A DNA stretch of 64,000 bases, from positions 6,450,501 to 6,514,500 of the forward strand of contig OZ018417.1 of assembly GCA_963969595.1 (NCBI GenBank), read 5' to 3'. Each line of letters opens with the position of its first letter. Position 1 is the first letter of the stretch. Positions 1 to 12,315 of this stretch are shown here, one piece after another. The stretch is from Neckera pumila. Lineage: Eukaryota; Streptophyta; Bryopsida; Hypnales; Neckeraceae. The notes below the pieces were generated by a model. It saw only the letters and a list, made by a program, of their open reading frames with translations. It made no database searches and was not told the DNA's origin. The translations under genes were made by a program, and so were the position numbers.

Positions 1-169
1 TGCTTTCTCCTTGTCAGAGTTCTCGATCTCTCCTACAAGAAACCAAAGAGGGAAGCCCTCCGTGTTTTAGGACATACAATCATTCGATACAATTCCAAAC
101 TGACTACTCAACTCTCTTCGTAAACCACTCCTGGTTCCTGTCCCGTTCAATTGGCGGGAAGCTTCTGTG

Positions 170-217
170 CCGTAATCCCCGATTACATGGGCAAAACTGC
201 GTAATCGGGGATTACGG
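170..217. repeat. Perfect 17-bp inverted repeat (hairpin)
   Basis: The left arm at 170-186 reads CCGTAATCCCCGATTAC and its exact reverse complement lies at 201-217, separated by 14 bases. Each arm is itself nearly symmetric (TAATC...GATTA), so four related half sites are arranged symmetrically. It may be a small fold-back element or a transposon end; no function can be assigned. Confidence 0.8.
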
Positions 218-277
218 ATTTTTCATCCGGCTCATTGTTTCATCCAATTTTATCTCCTCTTTTAGTCATGATTTACG

Positions 278-394
278 TCGGGCAATACCCTTATCGTCGG
301 GCATTGCGCCAAATAATCGGCCCTCCTTGTCGGGCTCCGCCCTCCTCGTCGGCCAATTATTTGGCGCAATGCCCTCCTTTGCGGGCATTGCCCT
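278..394. repeat. G+C-rich fold-back repeat
   Basis: Arms at 299-322 and 351-374 are reverse complements over 24 bp with one mismatch (core GGGCATTGCGCC). Weaker pairing extends outward to about 278 and 394. The block is much richer in G+C than its flanks and contains repeated GTCGGGC words. It resembles a short non-autonomous fold-back element. Confidence 0.7.
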
Positions 395-973
395 ATACAA
401 ACTTTGATCAGGTCATTGACGTCGGGAATACTGATTTGTGCCACTGTAAGCACCTTATATGTATGCAGTGATGATGATTTGGGGAGTTGTACAGACGTCT
501 GTAGATATAAATGTGCTTTAGATACATAATTGGTTGTTGAGTTTTCAACACTCACGTGGCACCGTCCCATTGGCAACCCATCACCATTGCCATTACAAGT
601 TGCAACTCATAACCTTCTCTCCTCTCAACTTGCTTCCTCCACCTTTGGATCACGGAGATCAAAGGTTGTGATTGAAAAGTGAACAATTGGTTATGTCCGA
701 TAACCTACTTGCTGCTACCACGGCTCGTTGGTTATCTAATACATAAACCAGATCTGTTGAGATCCCGTTTTTATCACTCTAAATGCATTTCTGATGCGAT
801 TTTTGAAGTAGGAGTTTGTAGATCTCTATGACAGTATGTAATTCATTTCCATTCAAAGATCAGAAGGCAGACATTTTAGCCAAGTACTTGGTAAAATGTT
901 GAAGTTCTGGTTTTCTGGTGTTCTGATGATATTCTAATGTTCTAATTGAGTCTATATGGAGACTAGGAGTGCA

Positions 974-2310
974 GTAAGGTAGGAGGCTCTGAAAGCGAGT
1001 GGGCATTTAGAACCCCGCCCGTGTAGACTTGCCTGAAATGGACGTGAGGTGGTCTTTAACCCCTAAAAGCCCAAACACGGTCTTTTGGCAACATAGCGAT
1101 TTTGGGCAGCTCACTATGAATGGAATTTTTATTTTTTTTCTTTGAAATTTTCACACAACATTTTCCCAAGGAGTAGCTTTATGGCCAAATAATTTTCATA
1201 ACTTTAGATGACATGGTTAAAATGTTATTGTATGATATGTGATTTTCAATGCTTGGAACACTTCAAAAAATTCTTATAAAATCACTTTTTAAAAAAAAAG
1301 GAAAAATTGAAATTGATTTTTTAGATTTATGTATACATGAAAAGCTTTGAATCATTCCATTTTGATTTATGAGATGAAAATTATGAAGTGTTTTAGTTTG
1401 CGGGCAGTTATGGATTTCCTACTCTAAAATAAACTTTGAAATCCTTTATTTAGCTCAATTTTCAATATTTTTGAAAAAAAATAAAAGTAATGGGTGTATA
1501 TTGTTTATTACAACATTATAACCATGGGTATTGGCATTTTTCAATTCCATAATTAAATTCTTAACAATTTAGTGTTTTGAATCATTCTCTACTCTTTCTA
1601 CTAACTATTTTTTTCCTATGTGTTGTACAATTTCAAATGATCTGAAATTTTTTAAGGATATAGCCAACTTGATTTCAAAAAAGAATCCAAAGAGTAACCA
1701 CCATTTTGGACATTTTTCCATAAAAATGTGACCTTGTGAAGTACAGCTGCCCGGATTTTCGCAAAGCCAAAAGAAGGATCTTTCTCCCTTCAAACACTAA
1801 TATCTTGCAATCTGCACAGTGGAAAATTCTGAAATTTTTTCCACATCTTCTCAAACTAGTACAATACAAGATCTTACGGTTACATATGTCCAAAAATGTT
1901 TTTTCTAAAATTTGATGCTTGTATTAGAAATGGCAATTTTGAAGCGTTTTTGGTGAAAACATAGTCAAATACATTTAGGGGTTAAATGGACCTTCTAAAG
2001 TCATTGAATGGATTGATAAAAAAAATATTATTTATTGCAAGAGCCAATCATTCTTGTTGCTTTCCCCATTTCTCCTTAAAAGTAGCATGTGAAAGGTTTA
2101 TGGAAAACCTAGGATCATAAATAGGGACCTATGACTCATCTTGCTTGAAAACTCATTAGTAATTCGAAAATGCTTCAAAAATATGAAACGACTTGTGTTA
2201 CAAATAGAATCTATTTCTCTTTGTCTGAAAAATGAGCTTAAAAAAAATCCCATCCAAGAAACAACATGAAAAAGCCCTTAGATGCTCGCTTTCAGAGCCG
2301 CCTACCTTAC
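974..2310. mobile_element. Terminal-inverted-repeat element carrying a nested 0.9-kb element
   Basis: The ends at 974-998 and 2286-2310 are inverted repeats over 25 bp with one mismatch (outer sequence GTAAGGTAGG). The interior contains the complete TTAA-family element at 1060-1981. Removing that leaves about 0.4 kb, a typical non-autonomous MITE size. No coding potential is seen. Target duplication is not clear. Confidence 0.65.
1060..1981. mobile_element. TTAA-flanked 0.9-kb element, copy A (subfamily 1)
   Basis: The element is 922 bp, starting CCCCTAAAAGCCC and ending in TTTAGGGG, with TTAA at 1056-1059 and 1982-1985. It is alignable by eye along its length with the copies at 8207-9132 (inverted) and 13665-14600, for example around the CCGCCCGGGC-like, AAAATTATGA and TTCCACATCTTCTCAAAC words. 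Open frames on the minus strand are short and unconserved, so it is non-autonomous. Confidence 0.75.
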
Positions 2311-3526
2311 CATCGTTTACAAATGTGGGTAATTTAGCAGGAAATCTACCAGAACCTTTTTAAATAGCTCCATTACGTGAACTACGATAATGTTGATAAT
2401 GTTAAATTTGAGTTCCTAGGACGTTAAATTTGAGTTCCTAGGACCAGGGAAAGCATGTACTGTCTTTCAACATTCCAGTGCAAGCAAGCAAGAGAGGGAT
2501 ACAACTCGAAAAGGGTTCTACTGCAGCATCCATGTCGCGAATTCTCCAAAATGGCTGCAAACAGAAGAAAAGGTCCAACATCTGATGTGCTACTGGCATA
2601 GTGTGATAAATTCTGTATGAAATATTTTCTAAAGCAACACAAGCTAATAAATAGACCAACGTTGGTCGAAGCAATAGGTTCAGAGAGACGAAAGAGGAGT
2701 GATCTCCTTACTCCATTCCTATAAATCCATAGAATTGGGTGGCAGTACAATATGCACCTTTAACTAATCGGTTCTTGTGATAAACGTAGAAGCCTTGTAT
2801 ATTTACATGGTCCTTAACATCCTTCACAAACCGAATGCACCTGTCTTCCTTCAAGACTTTCCAACTTTTGTCAATAATTTTGCCATGGGTCTTTGGTAAA
2901 AACGGATTTAGAAATGATTACTTCAAAAGACAGATTTATATTGAAATTTCATAGCAGAAGTAATGTGTTAAATTTTGATAAGTATAATAATTAAATTTTT
3001 TTGACTAGCCATATTTAATGAACAGAACTAGCAAAGTCTACCTTAGAGCATGTTCTGAACCCACCATCGGTGCTGCACTGCTGCCTCGATGGAACACCAG
3101 TTGCCTACAATTCTCTCTTGCGAAAACCTCGGGGTTGCTACAGCTCAGTCTCACCCATGACATCGAAGAGCCCTCATACTCTATCACATTATTGTTCTCG
3201 CTCTTCTGCATACCCTAGTCGCGAAAACTTGAGAGGACGTTCTTCTCGCATATTCTCAACATAATCTTTCAAAGTACATTGAGCCTGAAATTCTCTTTGT
3301 TTTGGGGAAAACAATTCGTCAGTGACGCCACAGGATTGTTCGCCCGCATGGCATGTATGTGGTTCGCCATACTGTCACGACTCCTGTGATTTGAAAACAG
3401 GCGTGGAAAATTTAGCCATGGGCGAGTTCAGGGTCAGGGTTTTGGGTTTAGAATGGAAGTACGACGCACCTTGATCAATGAGATCAGCTGCAGCGAAGGT
3501 AAATGCGAATTCTGATCCTTGAGTGG
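2311..3526. other. Intergenic DNA 3' of the RSY3-like gene
   Basis: No gene is recognised. A 22-bp unit (GTTAAATTTGAGTTCCTAGG core) is perfectly duplicated in tandem at 2401-2422 and 2423-2444. The last few hundred bases presumably include the 3' untranslated region and terminator of the minus-strand gene that ends at 3527. Confidence 0.5.
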
Positions 3527-4885
3527 TTAAATTTGCTTCGCGTGCGTCAGATGGAAGTAGGTTTTCAGTACTCGCACAGTCGCATTCCCGGGCAATGCAA
3601 GGTTTACACCGTTTTGAGGGTCAGCGGAGAGGGAGTAGGAACCTCGCAAGCGCTCCACGTGATCAAACCCTAACGATCTCCCCGTGAAACTCTCCACAAA
3701 TTGCTTCAGCACTCTCCGTTGCAAGGCTACGGGCAACGATTGCACTACTCCAATGTCAAGTTTTCTTCCATCACCGTCCTCTGTCTCCGCCTTCCTCAAG
3801 ATGCTCTGACAGATGGTGTCGAGGTACTGCTGTTCAGCGTGAAGAATCTCCGCACACCGGGCCAGCGATTTATCCACGGAGCCGTTGAAATTCTCGCGCA
3901 GGTACGGGAGGAGCTCAAGGCGGATACGGTTGCGGTCAATTTCGAGGGACATGTTGCTCGCGTCGGGCCACAAGGGTAACCCTAATCGGTCACAGTACTC
4001 CCGGAGCTCGGTTCTTGTAAACCCCAGGAGAGGTCTCACAAGGGCAACCTCATTGTCGAGTTTGAATGTTCCTTCCTCGGGGGGTACAATGAAAGAAAGG
4101 ATCCCTGTTGACGTGAATGATGCGCTGTGAGTGAGAGGCAGCACGGGTGCTAACATGCGTTTCCACGTTAATGACTGTAGCCCGTGGAGACCAGATCCTC
4201 GGAAGAGGTTGTAGAGCAAAGTCTCCACGCGGTCGCTTGCGGTGTGCGCCGTGACAATCGACGTGTACCCATGCCGAAGCGCAATCCTTTGCAAGACGCC
4301 GTATCGCCATGTGCGCGCGAGGCCTTCGCCCGGGACAGGGGAAGTCGTCACTGCTTGGTAGTAATTCACCCCCAAGCTTGCTGCAATCTGCGAGACGTGG
4401 GCGCCTTGATGCTGCGACGAGGACGACCACTGATGGTCGCAGTTCACAACCCCTAGCACCCAGTCCCACTGGTGACGCAAATTCGCAAGCATGCGAAGAA
4501 GACAAACAGAGTCTTGCCCACCTGAGACAGCAATCAGGAGCTTCTCTCCAGGACGAAAGAGGTTTTGCTCGCGAATCGTTTTGGATAATCGTTGGTCGAA
4601 GCTCCGCTCGATCCTGTTTACGGATTCTCGCTCTTCGGAAAATCTGTTAAGGATAGGGTTATTCAGCAAAGTCGACCAATCTAGGGACGCGCTTTCTTCT
4701 TCCCTTCTTGCGCTTGCACACAGCCTGGTCTTCCCGAAAACTTCTCTTAGGTCACGACGTGCGTAGCACTGTTTACCGAATTGCGATGCATACAGTGCGC
4801 AGGACGCAGCAGCAGCATCTGCAAACTGAGATGTAGCTGAGCCTTTGAACTGAGCTGGGATGAGCATCCCTGCCCCTCCCAACAT
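3527..4885 (-). CDS. RSY3: tRNA(Ile)-lysidine synthetase, plastid type (TilS/RASPBERRY3-like)
   Basis: Intact single-exon 452-aa protein. TilS enzymes attach lysine, using ATP, to C34 of the CAU-anticodon tRNA so that it reads AUA as isoleucine; in plants the target is the plastid tRNA. The N-terminal PP-loop ATP pyrophosphatase motif SGGQDS lies at residues 121-126, preceded by LLIAV. Further family blocks follow: VVNCDHQW, TAHTASDRVETLLYNL and the G-L-P-WPDASN segment. About 110 residues precede the PP-loop, rich in Ala, Ser and Arg, as expected of a chloroplast transit peptide. The start is the first Met of the frame. It is shorter than Arabidopsis RASPBERRY3 as I recall it and similar to bacterial TilS length, so a missed 3' exon is possible. 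G+C is higher than the flanks. Orthology to RSY3 is inferred; family assignment is firm. Confidence 0.88.
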   Translation of the reverse strand: MLGGAGMLIPAQFKGSATSQFADAAAASCALYASQFGKQCYARRDLREVFGKTRLCASARREEESASLDWSTLLNNPILNRFSEERESVNRIERSFDQRLSKTIREQNLFRPGEKLLIAVSGGQDSVCLLRMLANLRHQWDWVLGVVNCDHQWSSSSQHQGAHVSQIAASLGVNYYQAVTTSPVPGEGLARTWRYGVLQRIALRHGYTSIVTAHTASDRVETLLYNLFRGSGLHGLQSLTWKRMLAPVLPLTHSASFTSTGILSFIVPPEEGTFKLDNEVALVRPLLGFTRTELREYCDRLGLPLWPDASNMSLEIDRNRIRLELLPYLRENFNGSVDKSLARCAEILHAEQQYLDTICQSILRKAETEDGDGRKLDIGVVQSLPVALQRRVLKQFVESFTGRSLGFDHVERLRGSYSLSADPQNGVNLALPGNATVRVLKTYFHLTHAKQI

Positions 4886-5301
4886 CCTGCCCTCCGTAAT
4901 TCAAGGAGAGAGTGTCAAGTCCTCATTCTCTGAAGATTGAGAATGGGGAGATTGCCCCTAATATATTGACAACACCTAGCAACTCAACAAAAATTTGATC
5001 GGTCAGACTATTTACTCGTAACAAACCAGGTAGCTGTAAAACTTGTACTTCTTAAGGCAAACAAGAACTCATTCCACTGTGATACAAAATTCAAGGGCAC
5101 AATAATGTACTTAGGACATTCTGATCATTCGTCAAGTTGCCGATTTGTTTCTATTTTCATGGCAAACCGGATACCCACCAGAGCACTCTCAATAGACGAC
5201 TTGGATAACAAAGTCGATGATGGAATGGCTGTCAATAGAACTGTAAGTAACACTATGTCAAACATGTCACACAACTAAATCACATCCTACCGCAAGTGCA
5301 G
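4886..5301. promoter_or_regulatory. Upstream region of the RSY3-like gene
   Basis: This stretch directly precedes the minus-strand start codon and should hold the 5' leader and core promoter. I see no unambiguous TATA box or other element. A TIR element begins at 5302. Confidence 0.35.
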
Positions 5302-5631
5302 TACACTAAATAGTGCAATTAGGTTGCCCCAGACTAATATCTCGACATTCATACTATATCCATATCAGAGTTACTGTAGAAGGGTGAAGTGATGTGGGGA
5401 AACATGTGTGCTACATGGGTTAGTCACCTGATTTGTGGCTCGGGTGGCTCGAGATCAGAGAATGGCTTGTGCCTCCGTCTGGAAGTCATGAGTCATAAGG
5501 TAACATGAGGTTACTTCTCTGGGGTAAGGCAACCTACTTGTCAAGTCATGAGTCATAAGGTAACATGAGGTTACTTCTCTGGGGTAAGGCAACCTACTTG
5601 TCAAGGCAACCCAATTGCACTATTTAGTGTA
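5302..5631. mobile_element. 330-bp MITE with 27-bp terminal inverted repeats
   Basis: The ends at 5302-5328 and 5605-5631 are reverse complements over 27 bp with one mismatch (outer TACACTAAATAGTGCAATT). The outermost TA may be the target duplication. Inside, next to the right end, a 60-bp unit is perfectly duplicated in tandem at 5484-5543 and 5544-5603. The unit contains the near-palindrome GTAACATGAGGTTAC. No coding capacity. Confidence 0.8.
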
Positions 5632-8202
5632 GCTATGGAGGCGTGGCAGACATTCATTGAGTGTTGAATGGCAACCGGGAACTCGAACCCTTCACTTCAA
5701 ACTTCATGCTGCGCATTGTAAGACTAGTACTCCGTCAGGAGCAACATGGCTGGCATCAATACGGCACATCAAAATGTCAACTTCAATTCCTCACCTTACC
5801 GGTCATGCCCTCCACAACCTGGTACATGGGTCACAGAATGGCTCAGGGAGAATGTCAGAAACTCAGCGCATAAGCATTTCCACAGGTCTAGCAGAATATA
5901 TAAGCAACTTAACAACGAAGTAAACAACCTAACGATGCTGGAGTACAACTTTCATAGATGCTTTCCAGCCACAAAATAAACCGGATTTATCACAAACTTC
6001 CTTTCTATGCATATCTACCTTCTGATCCAACTACTGTGGAGATTATTTCTACGTACAGAGACGGATTGCAACTTAGTCAAAAAGTCAATTGAATTGAGCG
6101 ACGTACATTTGCTAGCTCGGGTGGCGTAATCGGTACTGGCCGAATCATAGCATTCCTAATGGGCGGAACAATCAATGGTGCCCCAAGCCCTGTACAAAAC
6201 AGCCGAGTTTTCACAGCACTTGAGTTAACCCTTCAGTGGAAAACGTATCTAAAAATTCACTTGTAAGAACTAACAACATCGAGTCCACTGCCCCAAAAAC
6301 ATTCCTACAGCAGTCCCGGCCAGTCTGTCCTTCCATTCTTCCCTTTGCAAATCATTCACAACCTAGTTCTGTGAGCAGCTCGTATTTTCATCTCGTATAA
6401 ACATATTTTCTACTTCAATCATCTCCTCAAAGTACAGTCCTTGAATCTGGAAAACTTGTCCATTGTCACATCCTAAACCCAAAACCTTAAGAATAAATCA
6501 TTCAATTCTCGGCATAAATCTTGTAGCCAACATGTTCCTAAGCTCAGCGCAGTACATTTCGCAGCCGAATTCACATTCGCATAAAAACCCACAAACAATT
6601 AGACTCTCAAACATGCTCACGCGAACCCTAATTACGCAAACGCCCTCCATCGCCACAATATGCATTCGCAGTTCAACTCCTTTTATCTGTAAAACCTCCG
6701 TCTATCCTCGAGAGTCATAGAGAAAAAAAAATAGAATTGAGGAAAAAATAGAATTTATTGCCAAATAATCTCTTGACATGTTTTGCAATTATATTTTGAG
6801 TAATTTATCACTAGTATAAAATTAGGCTTTTGGAGGGTTTTCCATTTTTTTAATTCCATTTATTTTGAGGCATGCCAAAAGCAATCAATACTAGAGTGAT
6901 GAAGATATTTAATCAATACATCCCTAGCGAAACATGAAGGAGCTTAATAACAAAAGAATGTGGATTTTAATTATCAAAAATACAAAGTGAAGGAAAATCT
7001 ATTTATTTATCCAAAAGTATGTACATCCATCCAATATATAGAAATACTGTTCTAAAATTTCTATTAATTTAATGATTTTGTGCACTGAAAAAAGAAAAAA
7101 GTTGCTCTCAAATATTTATGTTCAAAAATTAATTGCTTTTGGGCTTGTTTATATTCAAAAAGAATCCTTTTAATAGAATGGATAATGTGCCCTTATGCAA
7201 GGAGGAAATTTGGCATTGTAAATTCAAAAACTTATTTCTAAACAAATACTTTGAAATTCTAAAACTTTGAAAGTCTGCAATTTGCAACAATTATGTATCC
7301 TATAAAATTTACTTGTACTGTACCATAAGTGTAATTTCCTTCTGACTTGTGCACTTGAATGCTTGTTACAATTCCAAAACTGGATTTACAATGGCTAATT
7401 AGAGCAACTATGCAACTAATAGGATTTGAAAGATACAAATAGGGAATCTAGCAATTATAATTTAATAATATTAGTGTTGTCGTGGAATAATTCCAAAATA
7501 TAAACATTGTTGACAGACTTCTAGTTTCATTTGCAAGAATACTATGTTTAAGCAAAAAAATGTAATTTGAATAAAGATAAGACTATTAGAAGAAGTTCAA
7601 TGGAACAACTTCTGATAGCCGGCAACAACAATTCATTTGATAGGTGGGCCTTTTCCAATGAATTAGATTGAGACTCCAATACAACATATATCAAACCTTG
7701 AAAGTTAGCAAGGTGGTCATATTTTCCTCCAAGGTTGGTTTGAACTTTGTTGTAAGCTTAGTGCCTTTTGCAATTACTTCACTTCTTGCAACTATGTATC
7801 TACATCTCCTTGCGGCACTATTTCATAGCATCACAATTTGTCTCTTGTGCTCTTCTTTGATAAAAATGCTTATCCAAAAGGTTATTTGAAGGTTCATTTT
7901 ATGGCTCTGCATTAGATCAAAGCAAAAGGCAAAAGGGACTCAATCTAAGGTGCTTCTTTACAAGGCTTGTAAAGGTGCCATATTGAGTTGTTATTCTAGA
8001 CATAACGGAAGTAATTGAAGATGCTCTAATTATTCTTTTGCACTATATGATTTCCTTTTATTATCCCTCTTTCTCAAGAAGATTGTTTATCTTTTTATTT
8101 TATTTTTAATAATGTAAAATTTCCAAAGTTTTTTTCTTCCATAGGCTAATCTTCTCATTGAATTATCACAATTAATAACAACATAATATTTTTCTATTGC
8201 AC
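5632..8202. other. Intergenic DNA, A+T-rich after about 6720
   Basis: From 5632 to about 6720 the composition is balanced, like a leader or promoter of the RSY3-like gene, but no conserved protein is recognised in its open frames. From 6720 on, the DNA is A+T-rich and non-coding with no clear repeat boundary until the element at 8207. Confidence 0.4.
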
Positions 8203-8206
8203 TTAA

Positions 8207-9132
8207 CCCCTAAAGGACGGAGACTATGTTTTCACCAAAAACGCTTCAAAACTGCCATTTCGAATACAAGTACCAAATTTTAGAAAAAAAACATTTTTGG
8301 ACACATGTAACCGTAGGATCTTGTAGTAAACTGGTTTGAGAAGATGTGGAAAAAATTTCAGAATTTTCCACCATGTAGATTGCAAGATATTAGTGGTTGA
8401 ATTGAGAAAAAGCCTTTCTTTGTCCCTGCGAAAAATCGGGCAGCTGCACTTCACAAGGTCACATTTGTATGAAAAAATGTCCAAAATGGTGGTTACTCTT
8501 TGGATTCATTTTTGAAGTCAAGTTGGCTATATGCTTGAAAATTTTCAGATCATTTGGAATTGTACAACATATAGGAAAAAAATAGTAAGTAGAAAGAAGT
8601 AGAGAATGATTCAAAACACTAAATTGTTAAGAATTTAATTATAGAATTGAAAAATGCCAATTCCAAAGGTCATAATGTTGAAATAACCTATCTACACCCA
8701 ATGTTTTTATTTTTTTTCAAAAATATTGAAAACTGAGTTAAATAATGGACTTCAAAGTTTATTTTAGAGTAGGGAATCCACAACTACCTGCAAACTAGAA
8801 CCCCTCATAATTTTGATTTCATAAACCAAAATGAAATAATTCTAGACCTAAAATTGCATATATAGATCTAGAGAACCAGTTTCAAATTTTTATTTTTTCT
8901 TAAAATGATTTTTTAGGAATTTTTTGAGCTGCCCGCCGAGCAATGAAAATGACATATTATGCAATAAATTTTTGACAATGTAGTCAAATGTTATGAAAAT
9001 TGTTGGGCCTTAAAGCTACTCCTTGGGAAAATGCTGTGTGAAAATTTCAATGAAAAAAAACAAAAACTCCGCTTGTAGTGAGCTGCCCCAAAAAGCTATG
9101 TTCTCAAAAAAGCATGTTCAGGCATTTAGGGG
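8207..9132. mobile_element. TTAA-flanked 0.9-kb element, copy B (subfamily 1, inverted)
   Basis: The element is 926 bp with TTAA at 8203-8206 and 9133-9136. It starts CCCCTAAAGGACGG and ends TTTAGGGG. It matches copy A in the opposite orientation: GACTATGTTTTCACC near its start is the inverse of the right end of copy A. The open frame at 8224-8484 is part of the element body and is not a gene. Confidence 0.78.
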
Positions 9133-9136
9133 TTAA

Positions 9137-11408
9137 TTGAATGGATTAAGGTTGTATGTCAGAACAATCCCACTTTTTGAATGACCACTATAGTTGATTT
9201 TAGCACATTGTTGATATAATTACCTACTTTTTAGTCATCTTGGATTTGTCACTCCAATTTCATTTTTTAAAACTTTCAAAACTTTCAAAGCTTTTCAAAA
9301 TATTTCCATCCATTTAACGCCTAAATATTTGCAGTGTTTAAAGGTCCTAAATTGCTTAAAAATACTTGTATTTAATGTTGAATTTATTAAAGAATTTTAA
9401 AAAGATGAATATTTAAGTCTAATTATAACATCATTTAGTCAATTTGTTCAAATATATCTCAAAAAATTTAGAGTGAAAATTTGTATTGATTGGTTTTTTC
9501 TAGACCATCCCAAAGGTGAAGTTCTATTTTTGACATTTTTAGAAAAAAAATATGTATCCCCCCTAACTTGCACATTATAGTTAAGAATTCAAAAAAGAAA
9601 TTTAATAATAAAATTTTCATAGTTCTCTTAAAGAGAAATTAAAGTAGAAGGTGACATTCAATGAAAGTAAAATCTAAAGTTTTTATTAAATTTGACAAGA
9701 AATTGAGATTTGTCAATTCCAGTTGTATAAATGTTGTAGTAAGCAATAAATAAATTTTGCTTTTATTTTTTATTTGAAAATTCTAAAATTGAATTACAAT
9801 CAACTTTGTATGTTTTTCCTACTTTCATTGCTTGTAAAATAAAACTCCTCATAATTTTCTTTTCATTACATAGAATGGAATGGTTCAACTCTTTCTATAT
9901 AATCATCAATTTATACTATCAAATAAGATTAATTAATATATTTTAAAATACATTTTAATTGCCTAATTTGGCACTGAAATTCAAAATTAAGCTACAAGAA
10001 TTGCAATACAATTGGAATGATGTAAAATAAAGCTTCATGTATAAAGTATGATGATTATAGTAGAACCTCTAATAGTAATAGAGCAAGGACTAGTCTGACA
10101 TATTATGTCATTGCCATTTATGATGTTTGTTTGCAGCCCATGCCAAGACTAGTTGACAATATTAAGTTAGAGAACTTTCAATTATTACTTAATAGAGCCG
10201 GTTCTATTGTATTATCCATTCTAAATAATTCATTCAAAAATTGTAAATTCTGAAGTCATTAGAACTTGTCTAAATTTTCAAAAAATCAAGGGGGCTCATT
10301 TGTCTTGTAGGGAGTTCATTCATCTAAACAATTGGACATTTAAATAGGTTTTGTCTATTTGAATAGGTTTCATCCAATTGAAATTCTTTAAACATTGTGA
10401 AAGTAGATCATTTTTGCACTTTCAAACAATCATAATTTATAATTTATCAAAACATTCAAGATTTCTAATTCTATTTAATTAATGTCAAACTGATTCATAA
10501 TATGAAAAAATAATGGCAGAGCTCACCTTCATGAAAAATGTTTTTTTTGTTTGTTGAATATCCTTTTGTAAATTGTCATTCTTTGTAGTTATGTGGTAAT
10601 CAACAATATTATATAGTATTCTTGGGAATTGAAAAAAAAGAAAAGGAAAGATGAATTCTATTTGGCCTTCAAATCACAAGTAGTATAAGGGCAACATGAA
10701 TGTCAAATTGGGGACCTTTGTTGGATATGGTTGGGTTTATTTATAGACTTGAAATAGTGCAATTCAAGATGCTTTTAAAGGAAAGGTTTTCAATCAAGTT
10801 ACTTTCAATTTATCAATAGTCTTCTGGTTACAAAATGCTTTTAGACTATGAATATCTTTTCCTAAAGTACATTTGATGAATGTTGGACTAACCAAAGTCA
10901 CACTTAGTACCTTCTTCCACCGTCACGTTTGAAATTTTAATACCATATAATTCTTGCTTCTTTTAAATTTGCCAATGCTCAAAAATGGTTTGTACTTTCT
11001 ATGACAAATCAATATACCGTAAAGCTTACTCAGACAATGTTGGTGTCAATGCTATAGAAAATGTAAAAAAGCTTGAATAAGTCATTCATTGAAAAAGGGA
11101 GTCAATACTAAAGGGGCATAGCTGCATGTGTTACATATACATATATAACCTTTATGATATTGTATTCATCAAGCTAAAAACAATATTATCTTTTGATGCT
11201 AACTAGTTTATGGCAACAATAATCAATCCTTGCTACAATATTGTACAATATATTTTTTTGGTATTATTTTTATTAAAATATCTCAAACAACCTAGAATTA
11301 TTTTTTCTTAAACAAGACCATTTCCAAAAGATGCAATTTATACTTTAGACTTCCAATTTTAAAAATCCTACAATATGTTTATTAGAAATTGAGACTTTTG
11401 AATTCAAA
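9137..11408. other. A+T-rich intergenic DNA with a degenerate pogo-like MITE
   Basis: No gene is recognised. A possible lone TTAA-family end (TTAACGCCTAAA) occurs near 9315 with no convincing partner. A degenerate Emigrant-like element at 10058-10209 is listed separately. The rest is low-complexity A+T-rich DNA. Confidence 0.4.
10058..10209. mobile_element. Degenerate pogo/Emigrant-like MITE
   Basis: The left end reads TAGTAGAACCTCTAATAG and the right end inverts to CAATAGAACCGGCTC. Both resemble the CAGTAGAACCTCT ends of the element at 12316-12732. TA dinucleotides at 10056-10057 and 10210-10211 fit a TA target duplication. At 152 bp it is non-autonomous. Confidence 0.5.
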
Positions 11409-11997
11409 TTAAATTCCTAATGTCCAAAGCACCAAATTCTAGTGTTGACTGTACTTTGAAGTTAACTAAACCTATTATTGTATTTTTTCTTTTGAAATTT
11501 TTTATTTGAAATCAATTTTTACCATCAAATATCTGATTTTGAAAGTAAATGATGATGATTTTTCTATTCAATATTTTGTGCAAGGGTGTCCTTTGCAAAT
11601 CTTGATTTTCTAATGTTGAACGCTTTTGGAAATGAGCCTCAAATACATTAGATCTTGGAGAAAAAATCACATTAAAAATTCATTTAAAAAAATTCTAGAA
11701 TAGATTTTGAGAAGCCATAAATTGATTGAGATTATGCATATTATGCTCTTTAACCCCTAAAGTCCCATTGGCCCTATGGGAGCCAAAATGTGACTTTGGG
11801 TAGGCTCATATAGTCCCAATATTCATCATAATTTTTTGAAAGTTTTTGTGAAGCTAAAAAAACATACAAGCTTCTTGAAAATATAATTTTTATTTCAATC
11901 AGTACCTAGGAGCAAAAGTTATGGCACGAAAGCCAAAAATAGAAATTGGTGTGTAGAAAAAAAAATTACAAAAAGTTCAAAAAAATGATTTTTTTAA

Positions 11998-12107
<110 letters not shown>

Positions 12108-12315
12108 AATTTTGTCTGCATGCAAAGCTTTGATTCATTCTATTTGAACTAGTGATGAGAAAGTTGTGGACAATCTTCTTTTTTGGGCAATCTAAGCATC
12201 TTCAAAAAGAACCTTTTTGTCCAATTTTGAATACTAATATCTTCTAATTTGTACGGTCAAACCTCAAAAAAAATTTACCACATAATTTCAAAAAAGTAGA
12301 GTGCAAGATCCTATA

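Larger units (their letters stand above)
1..973. other. Intergenic DNA with two hairpin-forming inverted repeats
   Basis: No gene is recognised. Short open frames at 235-576 on both strands are by-products of a G+C-rich inverted repeat and are not called. The two hairpins are listed separately. The rest is mixed-composition non-coding sequence. Confidence 0.5.

Noticed and set aside
4050..4766. Several 90-151 aa frames over the RSY3-like gene
   Set aside because: They are other-phase shadows of the intact PP-loop protein.
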